Source of the DNA: Meconema thalassinum
Taxonomy: Eukaryota; Arthropoda; Insecta; Orthoptera; Tettigoniidae
Direction of reading: 5' to 3'
Assembly (NCBI GenBank): GCA_946902985.2
Contig: OX336393.1
Span: 357,846,779-357,910,778, forward strand
Length of the DNA: 64,000 nucleotides
The notes beneath the pieces are model-generated. The model saw only the letters and a list, made by a program, of their open reading frames with translations. It was not told the origin of the DNA and made no database searches. Below are positions 23,069 to 34,858 of this stretch, in pieces (position 1 is the stretch's first letter; every line of letters begins with the position of its first letter). The position numbers and the translations under genes are program-made.

Positions 23069-23194
23069 TGTAGAAGTAGTAATTTTTAATTTGTCACGGG
23101 GAGGTTAGGGATAGCGTTAAATGTCTTTAGTACTTGGATCTTTATTAATCTATATTTAGTTTCAAAATCGTACGATTATATTAATTTGAGACGC

Positions 23195-23215
23195 TTTTTT
23201 TTTTTTTTTTTTTTT
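23195..23215. repeat. Poly-T run
   Basis: Twenty-one consecutive T residues; it may be the reverse-complemented A-tail of a retroposed fragment, but no body is recognisable. Confidence 0.8.
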
Positions 23216-23828
23216 GTATCCACGTTTGCATCATTTTGCATACCATGTTAAGAGTACAAAATAGAATGATTTACTAAATTCAGTAGGCATCTAATACTCG
23301 TTGCTTCTTACTAGTACAAAAATTTATATTCTTCGATTCAAAAGCCCAAAAAATTTGCTTGTTGTTCCTCCATGCCTCTTTACATCACAGATGAACTCCA
23401 GCTATAGATGACAGACGTCTACAAAATGCTCTGTTATTTACTTCCGGAAGCAACAATCCGTACTAAAGCAGTACTACATCAGATGACAGAACATGCCAGA
23501 GATCAACTCGGCACTCGAAAGCGAATGTGGAATATGAATAAAAAAATCATGTGCACCGTTTATAGACGGGCGAAACGCTCAACGGGTTAATACGCCAGCT
23601 AAGTTTGCATATGAAGGTTACTTATATTAATATTAATATTTGTTATGATGTAATCGAGGTCTAAAACGAAATTATGGTAAAATAACGATGACCCTCCACC
23701 CTCTGCAGATGACCCTGTCTCTTGGTTTCAAGAAAAGACCCAAGTCAAATGGGCGATCGAGTCAATTCGTAGTGAGCTTCCCTCGTTTCTATGTTTCTCT
23801 TCAGCAAAATAAGGAAAATTCTATTCCA
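23216..23828. other. No gene seen
   Basis: The frame 23408-23590 (60 residues, basic) has no recognisable domain. No repeat shared with the window. Confidence 0.4.
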
Positions 23829-25053
23829 TTTTTAGCCTATTTTCAATTTTGAAAAAATAGGCTTATGAGATCACCTTTTGTCCGTGTGTATGTGTGCGTG
23901 TGTGTGTGTGTGAGGTGTGTGTGTGTGTCCCCTAATAAAATCTAAACGCCTGGAGCGATTTCAATGAAACTCGGTAAGTTTATAGCACTATTCCCGGCGA
24001 CCTCGACCGTGCCCTTCAAATTTTGTTACGTCTCACCAATCCAACATGGCGGTTGTGCGAAATATTTCACTAGCATTCAATATCTCCGAAACTATTACCG
24101 ATATCGCCCTGAAATTGTGTATGGTGATAAAGGGCACTACTAGAAGTTCACCTATGAGACTTTCAAAAACCTGGTGACTACAAAACCAACATGGCGGTCA
24201 AGCGAAATTGAGACTTTTAAATAAACATTTCTCGCGATTTAACTATCCAAACGTAATGAAACTTGGTACACCAGATGTTTATACACATTGTAATGCACTG
24301 GAGTCTAATTTAGTTCAATTGTTTACATAACCTCAAAATGGCGGCTGTGCAAAATTTTAAAATTATGTTTTTATTCTTGTGTCGTAATCATGCGATCGAA
24401 GTGAAAGTTTGAATAATAAACCTAGGCAATAATTGTCCTTGAATGGTACATAACTCTATGGCCTACACATATAACAATCCTAAATGGCGAGCTTCCGAAA
24501 TATTTAGACGATTCTCAATATCTATGAATCTTTTACAGCAACGAAACTGAATTTTTTATTTTATGTTCATAGAGACTATGGGCATATGCTCCCCTATAGG
24601 ACTTTCAGTAACCTGGTGAGCACAAATCCAACATGGCGGCGACGCGAAGTATAAATATTTAAATGGACGTTTCTTGCGAATTAACTATCCGAGTGCCGTG
24701 AAACGTTGCACGTTAAATGCTTATACAAATGTTGATCCACTGGCATGTAATTTATTTCAATTGTTTGCATAATCACAAGATGGCTGGTGTGCGTACTTTT
24801 AAAATCTCGTTTTTACTTCTTGTGTTCTAATCATGCGATTGAAGTTTGAATACCACACGTACACAATAATCTTAATGTAATAGTACAAAAATAAAAATCC
24901 ATCCTGGCGACCATATGAAATATTTAGACGGTCCTCAATATCTACGAATCTGTTACAGCAATTAAACTGAAATTTTGTATGTTGATAGAGACAATTAACA
25001 TGAGCAGGATATATGAAAATAGGGTGTATAATTCGTCACGGAACTACTTGTTT
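23829..25053 (+). mobile_element. HINE-like element B
   Basis: It starts with TTTTTAGCCTATTTTC, then aattttgaaaaaataggctt (an 11-bp hairpin), atgagatcacc and a (GT)n microsatellite (about 23885-23930). The body consists of repeats with 'aacatggcggc' and 'ctcgcgatttaactatcc'. It ends with gaaaatagggtgtata, the stem-loop attcgtcacggaact and acttgttt. Non-coding. The layout fits Helentron-associated non-autonomous elements such as Drosophila DINE-1. That class is an inference from structure. Confidence 0.7.
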
Positions 25054-25221
25054 CCATTTCCATCCTGACTGTTCATCACCCAGTACAGTGAAGTCTTGAT
25101 TAACCGACCTAAACAGGACATGGATCACCGAATATGTCGGATAATACAGAAAAACTTCGAAAATGAACTAAAACAAATAGGCAGGCTATATTTTTTACTA
25201 AAATAATGCAATGTTTTACGG

Positions 25222-25440
25222 TACTCTTTCTTTTCTTTCTTCGGCTCTTTCCAATTAATTGGGGTCACCGGTGCCATCCAGGCTCATTTTGGTTTTGGTC
25301 GGGGATTTGGGGCCAGATGCCCTTCCTGACGCCACGTGATTTTTCTGGTGAAAATTCCACCCCGCTATCACCGTGATTCAAACCCCGGCCGCCCGGGTGA
25401 AAGACGAGCAGCCTAGCCACTTTGCCATCACGCTCCCCCC
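25222..25440 (-). mobile_element. tRNA-derived SINE, third type
   Basis: The minus-strand head reads as an A-box-like TGGCAAAGTGGCTAGG and a B-box-like GGTTTGAATCAC. The body contains (plus strand) cagatgcccttcctgacgcc and gggtcaccggtgccatccag. No second copy occurs in the window. The wording is familiar to me as a dispersed insect repeat. Edges are approximate. Confidence 0.5.
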
Positions 25441-25727
25441 ATGTTTTATGGTAATTTGTTTACTGAACTATCAACTCATTGTACATGGATTATTGAACGA
25501 AAACGTTCCAAATGCTTAAGAAAAGGAACTTGTCAACAATGTATACTTGGCTGCTAATACACGTTTTCTTATGGCGAGATCTCGCCATCGACGAAAAATG
25601 AACACCTCCATTGCTCTTGACTCAGCTGTTGCTCCACGTACGATAATGCCATATCCAATGCGCCCAATCCTTCACTGTGAGACATAGTTTTATCCTTTTG
25701 TTCTGCAATATCTCGTTCTTCAACCTC
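25441..25727. other. No gene seen
   Basis: Short unique-looking spacer between the SINE and HINE-like element C. Confidence 0.4.
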
Positions 25728-25786
25728 ATTTTTAGCCTATTTTCAATTTTGAAAAAATAGGCTTATGAGATCACCTTTTGTCCGTG

Positions 25787-25829
<43 letters not shown>

Positions 25830-27252
25830 TGTGTGCGTCCCCCCCTAATAAAATCTATACGGCTGGAGCGATTTCAATGAAACTCGTTAATTTTGTAGCA
25901 CTATTCCCGGCGACCTCGACCGTGCCCTTCAAATTTTGTTACGTCTCACCAATCCAACATGGCGGCTGTGCGAAGTATTTCACTAGCATTCAATATCTCC
26001 GAAACTATTACCGATATCGCCCTGAAATTGTGTACGGTGATAAAGAGCACTATTAGAAGTTTACCTATGAGACTTTCAAAAACCTGGTGACTACAAAACC
26101 AACATGGCGGCCAAGCGAATTTGAGACTTTTAAATAGACTTTTCTCGCGATTTAACTATCCAAACGTAATGAAACTTGGTACACCAAATGTTTATACACA
26201 TTGTAATGCACTGGAGTCTAATTTAGTTAAATTGTTTACATAACCTCAAAATGGCGGCTGTGCGAAATATTTCACTGACATTCTATATCTCCGAAACTAT
26301 TAAAGATATCACCCTGCAATTTTGTACGGTGATAAAAGGTACTGATACAAGTTTACCTATGTATATTTCATAAACCTGTAAAGTAAAAAACGAACATGGC
26401 GACCAAGCGAATTTGAAATATTGTAATAGACTTTTCTCGTGATTTAACTCTCTGAGCGCAGTGAAATGTGGTACAGTAAATGATTTTGCTCATTGTAATG
26501 CACTGCCATCTAATTTAATTCAACTGTTTACATAACCTCAAGATGGCGGCTGTGCGAAATTTTAAAATTAAGTTTTTATTTCTTGTGCCGTAATCATGTG
26601 ATCGAAGTGAAAGTTGAATAATGAACCTAGGCAATAATTGTCCTTGAATGGTACATAACTCTATAGCCTATACATATAACAATCCTAAATGGCGAGCTTC
26701 CGAAATATTTAAACGGTTCTCATTATCTATGAATCTTTTACAGCAACCAAACTGATTTTTTTATGTTCACAGAGACTATGAACATATGTTCACCTATAGG
26801 ACTTTTAGTAACCTGGTGAGCACAAATCCAACATGGCGGCGACGCGAAGTATAAATATTTAAATGGGCGTTTCTCGCGAATTAACTATCCGAGTGCCGTG
26901 AAACGTTGCACGTTAAATGCTTATACAAATGTTGATCCACTGGCATCTAATTTATTTCAATTGTTTGCATAATCACAAGATGGCTGCTGTGCGTAATTTT
27001 AAAATTTCGTTTTTACTTCTTGTGTTCTAATCATGCGATTGAAGTTTGAATACCACACGTACACAATAATCTTAATGTAATAGTACAAAAATAAAAATCT
27101 AACCTGGCGACCATCTGAAATATTTAGACGGTCCTCAATATCTACGAATCTGTTACAGCAATTAAACTGAAATTTTGTATGTTGATAGAGACAATTAACA
27201 TGAGCAGGATATATGAAAATAGGCTGTATAGTTCTTCACGGAACTACTTGTT
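25728..27252 (+). mobile_element. HINE-like element C
   Basis: This is the best preserved long copy. The 5' hairpin agcctattttc/gaaaaaataggct is at 25732-25764, followed by atgagatcaccttttgtccg and a (GT)n run to about 25824. It ends with atgaaaataggctgtatagt, the stem-loop agttcttcacggaact and acttgtt at about 27212-27252. Compared with B it has an extra internal repeat unit (around 26250-26540). Sequence identity to B is high over most of the length, indicating a common recent source. Non-coding; the frame 25829-26056 is fortuitous. Confidence 0.75.
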
Positions 27253-28329
27253 GTTAACATTCATGACATCGATAATATCGGGGTCAGTTAGTTCAAAGAG
27301 CTAATCTTGTGCACACCATTTACTCACATCTTGAGTAGTAAAATCCTCTCAGCCTGGAATGCAATTCTGCAAGGGGACAATATCGGATAACACGGAATGT
27401 CGAAAAAGCGAAGGTCGATTGAGCGGGACTCGGCTGTACTTTCAAAGCTGAGTGAGGTAACTAGATGTTAGAGAAAGGGAGCGATTGTTCGTGAAAAGTA
27501 AAGCTTCGGGCGCATTAGAGCGGTGGAGATCGCGAATCGTTTCACGCAAGTTGTTAAGCACATTAATTTACATAATCATAATATTATCTCGAGGGAAGTT
27601 ATGGCATTACTAAATATACAGGAAACTAAGATCTCGTTGATGAACAAGGCACAACCATCAGGCATTTCTTCTTGCATAATCGTCCCCCAAACTGCCTGAA
27701 GACATTGTTGTGATAATTGAAAGTAACATTGGACTAGCAAGATTATCACGATAAGATATCGAAATAGAATACGGTTATTATCTCGTAATTGGCAGGATTA
27801 ATAAAATCATTAATATTTTGGTAACTCCATTTTAGATTTATATTAATATACATAATATTAACCAGTCTGAACTTTCAAATTGTATCCATGTACTGTATCA
27901 CCGCCTAATAATATATCCTCCCTCCGAATTATATAAACTTGTTAATCAGTCTCTCCTGAAATAAATGATAAAATGGAGTTACCCCCCACCCCCCTCCTGC
28001 ACAGGACCCTTCTTTTAAGGCCATCTTTAGAGCATTGTTGGTAATTCATTACATGGGATGGGGACATAATGGTCACCTGAATTTGTTTGATAACCTGTAT
28101 TTCTGTGGAGACTGTAGTAGTAAAGTGCCCGAAATCCGTCCCCTCACCTAAATTCGTCCGCCACTTTAACTTCCGTGGGCAGTGCTACTATCTTCCGACA
28201 GGAGCAGAAAACTCTTCACAACCATTCAGTTGACTACTGGCAGAGACACAGCTGCTTTGTTCTGTTCGTTTACGCTGCAATTTTTATGATATATGAATTG
28301 CAGTCAATGGCCATAGCTGGGTATTTTTT
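27253..28329. other. No gene seen
   Basis: AT-rich, with no domain-bearing frame; 28175-28372 is a chance frame that overlaps the next SINE. Confidence 0.4.
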
Positions 28330-28592
28330 AATTGAACGCCAGAGGGCTCCCAACAAGTTCAATTTCAAGTAGTTTCAACTTTGGCTACCAGATGCTACTG
28401 TCACTAACAACTAGCGGTGAACGTTGGAACTTCATAGAGCGTTTCTAACTAGCCAAATATAACCTACACATTTTGCTACACACTACCAATTGCAGTTGTA
28501 GGTTCTTTCACGTGCCATAAATGGGCCCGATGGCTTTAATTCACCTCCGAAGGAAGGCATACTGAAGGATTTTAATACGCTGCAATCTTTCG
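28330..28592 (-). mobile_element. SINE fragment
   Basis: The minus-strand body has the landmarks of the tRNA-SINE group: cacgtgccataaatg, cacctccgaaggaaggcata and ctgaaggattttaa. The 3' half matches the AAAT-tail subfamily (21360-21783) more than the TTGG-tail one. The tRNA head is missing, so it is truncated or decayed. Confidence 0.6.
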
Positions 28593-29881
28593 AAAATAGT
28601 TATTGTGAGAGGTTGCAAGTGTGTCATATCTTCCTTAAATCGTTATATTGACGCCTCACGGTAAGTATTTGATAATTTAGCGATTGCTAATTATACATTA
28701 CTACTTGAATGCAGCCATGTGGTAGTAGTCGTTTGGTTAGGAGCCGTCACCACTTTTGTTATAACCAGAAACCTATAACCATTCTTCTTTGAATTTCTCA
28801 AATTTAATCCTGGTCTGAAGGCTGGAATGAGGTACACTCAGCCTCGTGAGGCAAAATTTAGAAGAGGTGTGTTCTATTCCTAGCCCAGTCATCCTGTAAG
28901 TGCCGTTCAGTGTGTTTTTGCGTTTTTTTGTCTGGATGGGTAATTGTGTGTAAAAATGGACTTCTCAATAAATTTATCATAAGAGATCTTAAGACTGTTA
29001 CAATAAATTTCTCATGAATAGGGATAGGGGGGACCGAATTAGAATACCTTATTTGAAACATCAACATTTGCGTTCATTTTATTACTTATTGTTTTTGGTT
29101 GGGAACGATTTATTTAATAAAATATTTTCAGGATTGAGGAATTTGCTTAACCCTACAATACTAACATACGTAAAATTTACGTGTATGAATAATTTAACTG
29201 CTTAGAATTCCCTCTATACCTTTCCCCACCCTACCATCTTCCAGCAGTGCTTCTACTTGTCTATGGTGGTGATGGCTATGCTTTTGTTATCAAAGCCAAT
29301 CAATTCTAGGGGCATAACCATGGGGCAAAGAATTGCCTGGAAACTATCCTTGAATTTAACAATATACTGGTTTCTCCATGGCAATAACAAAGAGGTGGGG
29401 AATTTGAGGTGGGCTAGATATTATGTCACATCTCTTCAGAGGGATTAAGAAAACAACGTCATAAAAACCAGAAACAGTATAAGAGACTGGAGAGATTACG
29501 TAATGCTACTTACGTCAAAGTAAACGACTTCAAAATTTGTTGTATTTAAGATGGAACTTGACGTATTAATCGTCAAATACCACAGAGGATTCAGTGTATA
29601 TAAATAGTGTTACATACGAAATATATATTAATTTCAACCATTTAACTAATTGGTCCCTTAGCACAAAGTTCGTAATGAACTTAAATTTAACGTATTATTA
29701 GTATTAAGCAACAATTTAAAAAAATGTTAGTATTCTAAGGTTAAGGGGACGGTATGTGGGCACCGAACCTTACAGTTGTTCTAGGGATTGAGTGGGGTAG
29801 GTGCACTGGGACTTGAAATAAGTTACACCACATTTACTTGGGGGGAATTTGGAAACTTTCGGGGAGAACTACACTCAAGAT
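28593..29881. other. No gene seen
   Basis: Small frames at 28858-29067, 29014-29205 and 29257-29448 have no domain signatures. No internal repeats noticed. Confidence 0.4.
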
Positions 29882-29890
29882 AGACGCTGT

Positions 29891-30434
29891 CTTTTGCGGC
29901 TTCGGTGGCGTAGTCGGCAGCATGCTGAGCTTCTATGCCCAAGATCGCGGGCTCAAATCCGGCCGAAGTCGTCGGATTTTTTAAGTGCGTTAAAAATCCC
30001 TCAGTATGCCTTCCTTCGGAGGGGAAGAAAAGCCGGCGGTCCCATGTCATAGATTTATGGCATGTTAAAGAACCTTCCACTAATTACACCTGTGTGAAGC
30101 TAAATTGTATAGGTTAAGAATGTAAACAACGCTCTTAGGTTCCTACGTTCGTTGCCAAGAGCCGACTGCGGTGGCGTCAGGTAGCTAAGTTCTGAACTAG
30201 TAGTCGTCGACGGTGGCTTTTGGTGGTAGAAGTAGGAACTATTTGAAAAATGCATAAGTCTGCAATCCTTACTTAAATTAAAAAAACAGATAACACACAC
30301 TAATACAGTCATCACAATTAACACCGGTTATCAGACAGATTCTACACAGTCCCAATCTACACGGGGCTACATGACCGCGTTGTCGCAGCCCCTAAACTTA
30401 GGAACCAACCAACCAACCAACCAACCAACCAACC
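29891..30434 (+). mobile_element. Full-length tRNA-derived SINE, AACC tail
   Basis: The head begins near 29896 with a tRNA-like segment: A box TGGCGTAGTCGG (about 29908) and B box GGCTCAAATCC (about 29949). A body of about 400 bp follows, and the element ends in (AACC)n at 30402-30434. A 9-bp duplication, agacgctgt, is at 29882-29890 and 30435-30443. Pol III would transcribe it from the internal promoter; movement would need a LINE that recognises the tail. The frames on both strands here (29823-30080, 30367-30618 and others) are read-throughs of the SINE, not genes. Confidence 0.85.
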
Positions 30435-30443
30435 AGACGCTGT

Positions 30444-31680
30444 TAGGGTCAGGATTCAAATCACCAACCTCCGGATTTGCTGCAGTTCTCCGCGTTAAAA
30501 CCCGCATGACTATACCTCGGGGTAGGCCTACATTCAATACAGAATTACAATTACTCCAGCCCCCACACCCTAAACACTGGACTGATGATCCGTAATCATT
30601 CCACTTTCTGTGAGACACACAAAATAGAACAAAGTTTTTATCGTGAGAATGAGCTTCCTGTTACCGTTTCAGCGAAAGTAAGCTTCATATCTCGTGAGAA
30701 TGTCAGTGTTGTATGAGAAATAGCGCCAATTGCGTCACACAGTTGGCGGGTAACAGCTTAACTTGTTTGTTAACAGAGAGCTCCGTTATGAAGTTGGAGC
30801 AAATAGTTATATCCCATGCAGAACTTCACATTCAAGTATTCTGAAATGAGATTTCTAGGGGTCTTACGTAGGAGGATTCCAGAACAAGGATATTTGGCAG
30901 GAAGGATATGAAGTCTAGATAACAGATCTGCTCAAGAGGGCAGTAGTGGGTGATGCTTGCTGACTTGGCAACACCGTGTGAATTAGCGTTTCGGTATACT
31001 CAAGTTGTTGCCTGTACAACGAATGTTGAATTGTGACGTCATGCAATGAAAGCCTGTATTACCGTGTTGATAAAAAAAAAGCCGCACCGTTCAAATTCGA
31101 GGGAAAAAAGGAAATACAAAAATATACTGAAAAGACAGAAAGAGGGAGGCAACTAGCAATTTTATTTGACGGAATTTTGTTTTAAATTGAGAATGACGCC
31201 CAACTGTTAGTTTGAAACTTGCTCCGTAGAAACATAGAATTCCTAAGCTTGTTGATGCATTTAGCTCCAAGTAACTGTAATCCTTCATAGTAGCAAACTA
31301 ATAACGTTATTACTGCTCTATTGTCTGTTAGGTAGTCAGCCCGAAGGCTGGTTGGATCCTCAAAAAGTACCGCCGTTAGGTTATGTGGGTAGATATCCAC
31401 AAAAATTAAAGGCAGCGCTATATTGAGGCGTACTAGGCAAGAAGAGGTGTGAGGTGGTTTGCCATTACTTTCCTCACTGAGTCAGAACAGCAGTTCTTAT
31501 GAGTAGAACCTTTCACAGCATCTACAGGCACTGACTGTGCCCTGAATGTCATTACTAAGCACAACCCATACCTCGGTAGCTTCCATATAATCACAGTCAT
31601 GAGCCTGTCTGATACATCGGTGAGAAGCCACATTTTACTTCAGCCTGTGCCATCAGGCAAATGCAATAAGACCTCGTGCG
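30444..31680. other. No gene seen
   Basis: Unique-looking sequence; the frames at 31091-31288, 31182-31400 and 31433-31633 show no domains. Confidence 0.4.
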
Positions 31681-31701
31681 CGCCTACTGTGCTGCGCTCT
31701 G

Positions 31702-32022
31702 GTGACAAATCTATTGTTTGTGGGGATGACGCAGCTCTCTACTGTGTGGTATCGCTTGAAGGAAAGGAATGTTCAGTTTGTCGCGATGGAAGCGAGTGTT
31801 ACAAAGAGTCGAAAAAACTGTTGTGTGGTTGGTTGCAATTACACGTACAGAAACAGTCCTCCCAGTACTAGATTTTTTAGTTTTCCTAATGATAAACAGC
31901 ATATAATCAGAAGGAAAGCTTGGATTACAGCAGTGAGGCGAGAGACTGTTGACAGGAAACCATGGGCTCCCAGTAAAAATGCACGTATTTGTAGTCGTTA
32001 TTTTTTACTTTGTGATGTCTGA
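31702..32022 (+). pseudogene. THAP-domain fragment
   Basis: The last 79 residues of this frame (from ATG 31786) fit a THAP zinc finger, the C2CH DNA-binding domain found in P-element transposases and many host regulators. Visible in order are CCVVGC with its spaced cysteines, FFSFPND (the F-x-F-P block), a tryptophan in KAWITAV, the KPWAPSK block (W-x-P) and ICSRYF. The last zinc ligand is normally histidine in a C-x2-H-F context; here it is tyrosine. The domain ends in a stop shortly after. The frame upstream (31702-31785) is not typical of the family. No transposase body follows before the SINE at 32230. Either a transposon relic or a decayed exon. Confidence 0.6.
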
Positions 32023-32229
32023 CAAAGGATTTCCGCAGATTAAGACGTGCCTTGAAGATAAAACGCTGTAATGGTGATGCGTCCTTTTGCTTATAATCCT
32101 CAATTTTCAGCTGAGGAAATTAAAACAACATATGACAGCGTCAGTTAGAATCCATGTTGAAAGAAGTATTCACAGAATGAAGTTAGCAAAATAACTACGG
32201 ATTTATTACCTCATATAGCTAAGATTCTT

Positions 32230-32752
32230 TTGGTTGGTTGGTTCTTAAGTTTAGGGGCTGCGACGACGCGGTCATGTAGCCCCGTGTACTTTGGGTGTGT
32301 GTAGAATCTGTCTGATAACCGGTGTTAATTGTGATGACTGTATTAGTGTGTGTTATATGTTTTTTTTTATTTAAGTACTGCAACTTAGAATTTTTCAAAT
32401 AGTTCCTACTTTTGCCACCAAGTGCCACCGTCAACGACTACTAGGCCAAGTTCAGAACTTAGCTACTAGACGCCACCGAAGTCGGCTCTTGGCAACGAAC
32501 GTAGAAACCTAAGAGCGTTGTTTACATTCTTAACCTATCCAATTTAGCTTCCCACAGGTGCAATTAGTGGAAAGTTCTTTAACATGCCATAAATCTATGA
32601 CATGGGACCGCCGGCTTGACTTTCCCTCCAAAGAAAGGCATACTGAGGGATTTTTAACGCTCTTAAAACATTCGACGGCTTTGGCCGGGTTTGAACCCGC
32701 TATCTTGGCCATAGAACCTCAGCATGCTACCGACTACGCCACCGAAGCCGCC
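32230..32752 (-). mobile_element. Full-length tRNA-derived SINE, TTGG tail
   Basis: This is a minus-strand copy of the same family as 29891-30434. The tail (TTGG)3 is at 32230-32243 and the tRNA-like head with B box (plus strand gggtttgaacccgc) is at 32685-32752. The flanks are a 14-bp duplication with two mismatches: tagctaagattctt at 32216-32229 and tagttaagatactt at 32753-32766. The mismatches and internal differences from the 29.9-kb copy indicate an older insertion. Confidence 0.85.
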
Positions 32753-32766
32753 TAGTTAAGATACTT

Positions 32767-33679
32767 CATGTTATTGGAGTTTTAGTGAACTTATGTGCTC
32801 CTATCATCAAATCGTAAAGTAACCTGATACTTTCTCTCAGCCGAGCGAGATCCTGAATGGCATGCCAGCAACCTCCTTACCCTAGTCTCCTACGGTCAAG
32901 ATCAGACAGTGAGAACTTAAAATAGAACCGGTACCGTGCATACGTTATTCAATTTATTAATCATGCAATCGACATACAGTATAATGAGAAACCAATTATA
33001 AAGTCATTTGACGGGCATGATAGCCTAGTGGCTTACCCATGAAAATTTAAGACATAAACTAATGATGATTGGGCCTATTGATAAAAAGTTTTCATAAGAG
33101 TCATAGGAAATACCGTATATAATATGTTAATTCGTACTTGAAGTTTGACAGCATACGGTGGTTGATTTATGTTCGTTTCTCTCAAACATACGCGGGCAGT
33201 TTCCCCTCCCAATGTTTCTCTCACTTTGAGTACATGGCAACTCTCATTGAGCTTTGCACCTTTCTTCAGGGTGGAAGGTCTGAAATAAGTCTAAGTCCAC
33301 TGTATCCTTTCAAAACCAACACAAACCTCAACAGAGCACGACATCGGACGGTAAATAAGCATAGACTCAAGGCAATTGCGTCAGTCAGTCATCCTACGTG
33401 TTGCACAAGAATCCGCTAGGGGCGCCAGCGGTCAAAATCCAGCGAGGCGCACGAGGTCTATTACTATACTAGAATACCACAGGAAAACAAAGCACTGCTC
33501 ACAATATTAGACTAAAACAATCACAATAATGCAGAGTTCAAAAATTGCAATGTAACGGAATGGAGTATACTTTTCCCGCTTCTCGCTGACGCTAGAAAAT
33601 TGTTGCAGTATTTCCAGATGAGAAACAAGCGCTAGCATATGTTGAATTATTCGGTTTAAAGTTTTTTTTCGTGTGTCCT
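32767..33679. other. No gene seen
   Basis: The frame 33138-33419 (93 residues) has no domain features and no repeat relation that I can see. Confidence 0.4.
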
Positions 33680-33955
33680 CCTGAGAGCCCGAGTGCAGGT
33701 CTTTCTAGTCGACGCCCATGGGCAAGCTACGCACCGGGATGAAGGATGGAATGGATGAAGATGATTGAAACAGGACAAGGATGTGGAAAGAAGCGGTCGC
33801 GGCTTGTGAGAAGGTACCGTCCCAACATTTGCCTGGTACTGAAAATGGGAAAACACGGACAACCATTTCAAAGATGACCAACGGTGGGGCCCGAACCCAC
33901 GCGTCTACCGAGTCAGCAGAGAGCTTGGCCCCATGACCTAACGCTGCACTTTAGC
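33680..33955 (-). mobile_element. tRNA-derived SINE, second family
   Basis: This is the minus-strand relative of 3221-3433. The body has (plus strand) ccgtcccaacatttgcctgg and gggaaaacac. The head region has the B-box-like GGTTCGGGCCCC (minus strand), with A-box-like sequence TTAGGTCATGGGG. Diverged; edges approximate. Confidence 0.6.
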
Positions 33956-34471
33956 GAGCGTAGCCACTGCTGTCGGTTGTTGCGATGTTTTATCGTTAAG
34001 GACACTTTTGTAAAGACGAAGTGAGGTAATTTTATTTCTAATCATGGTGCTTGCATAATGATAACGTTTTTTTTCTCTGTATGACTCAATCATTCTCATT
34101 CAGTAAAAGTGCGATCACTGTTAATAAAGAAATACTCCCGGATCGATTACAGAAAAACAATCAGCACTGGTAATTTTAAAGCTAAATTACACATCTTTTA
34201 CTTCCATTTCAGAGCTCTCTCCTAAGTATACGATACACTAACACTCAAATACAGACCATCTGACGTTCAATGAGGCAAACCGGCGATTCGGAGTAGGAAA
34301 ATAAAAAAAACTACATGGGTTCTGATTTTGTACCTCCAGGAGCCATGCACGCAAAGCAATAACCTTGTTTAATGAGGGGTTTCTGCCCCTGAAACATTCT
34401 AGAGTACTGACACTGACACGCATTCACTCTACTAGGTATGCCTGTACATTAATATCCATAAGAATTCAAAT
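33956..34471. other. No gene seen
   Basis: AT-rich spacer with no recognisable gene or repeat. Confidence 0.4.
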
Positions 34472-34858
34472 TATTAGCCTACTTTCCTCATTTTGCGAAA
34501 ATTAGGAAAAAGTAGAATAATGAGATCGATCCGGGAAAATGTGTGCCTGTCTGTCTATCCTTCTGTCTATCTGTCTGTCTGTGTGTGTATTTCAGACTGT
34601 AGTTCTTAGGGATTTTAGTATTACCAACTTGATTTCAAATGGCTGCAGCTATCGAAATCAAATTTGATAAGAGTAAAGATCTATACCTGAATATCTCACG
34701 GCATATTTGAAATTGATGTCAGTGCTACCAACTGCTAAAAATCGCAATTGAAATTTGAGCTCTATGTTGGATATCTCAGAAGTTATGCATGCGAAATATC
34801 CCAAACTTTGCACAGAAATAGATAATAACATTCTTGATTAATTTTCAGAAGTCCATAC
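34472..34858 (+). mobile_element. HINE-like element G, left part
   Basis: It starts with ttagcctactttcctcattt and the pairing ggaaaaagtag, then aatgagatcgatccgg and a (CTGT)n microsatellite. This is the plus-strand form of the right end of element F (9640-9757). The body phrases 'gttggatatctcag' and 'actttgcacag' also match F in inverse orientation. The element is cut at 34858 by the LTR retrotransposon and resumes at 51136 (4-bp duplication atac). Confidence 0.7.

Noticed and set aside
29823..30618. Overlapping small proteins on both strands
   Set aside because: They are translations of the tRNA-derived SINE at 29891-30434; the same peptides appear at other SINE copies.
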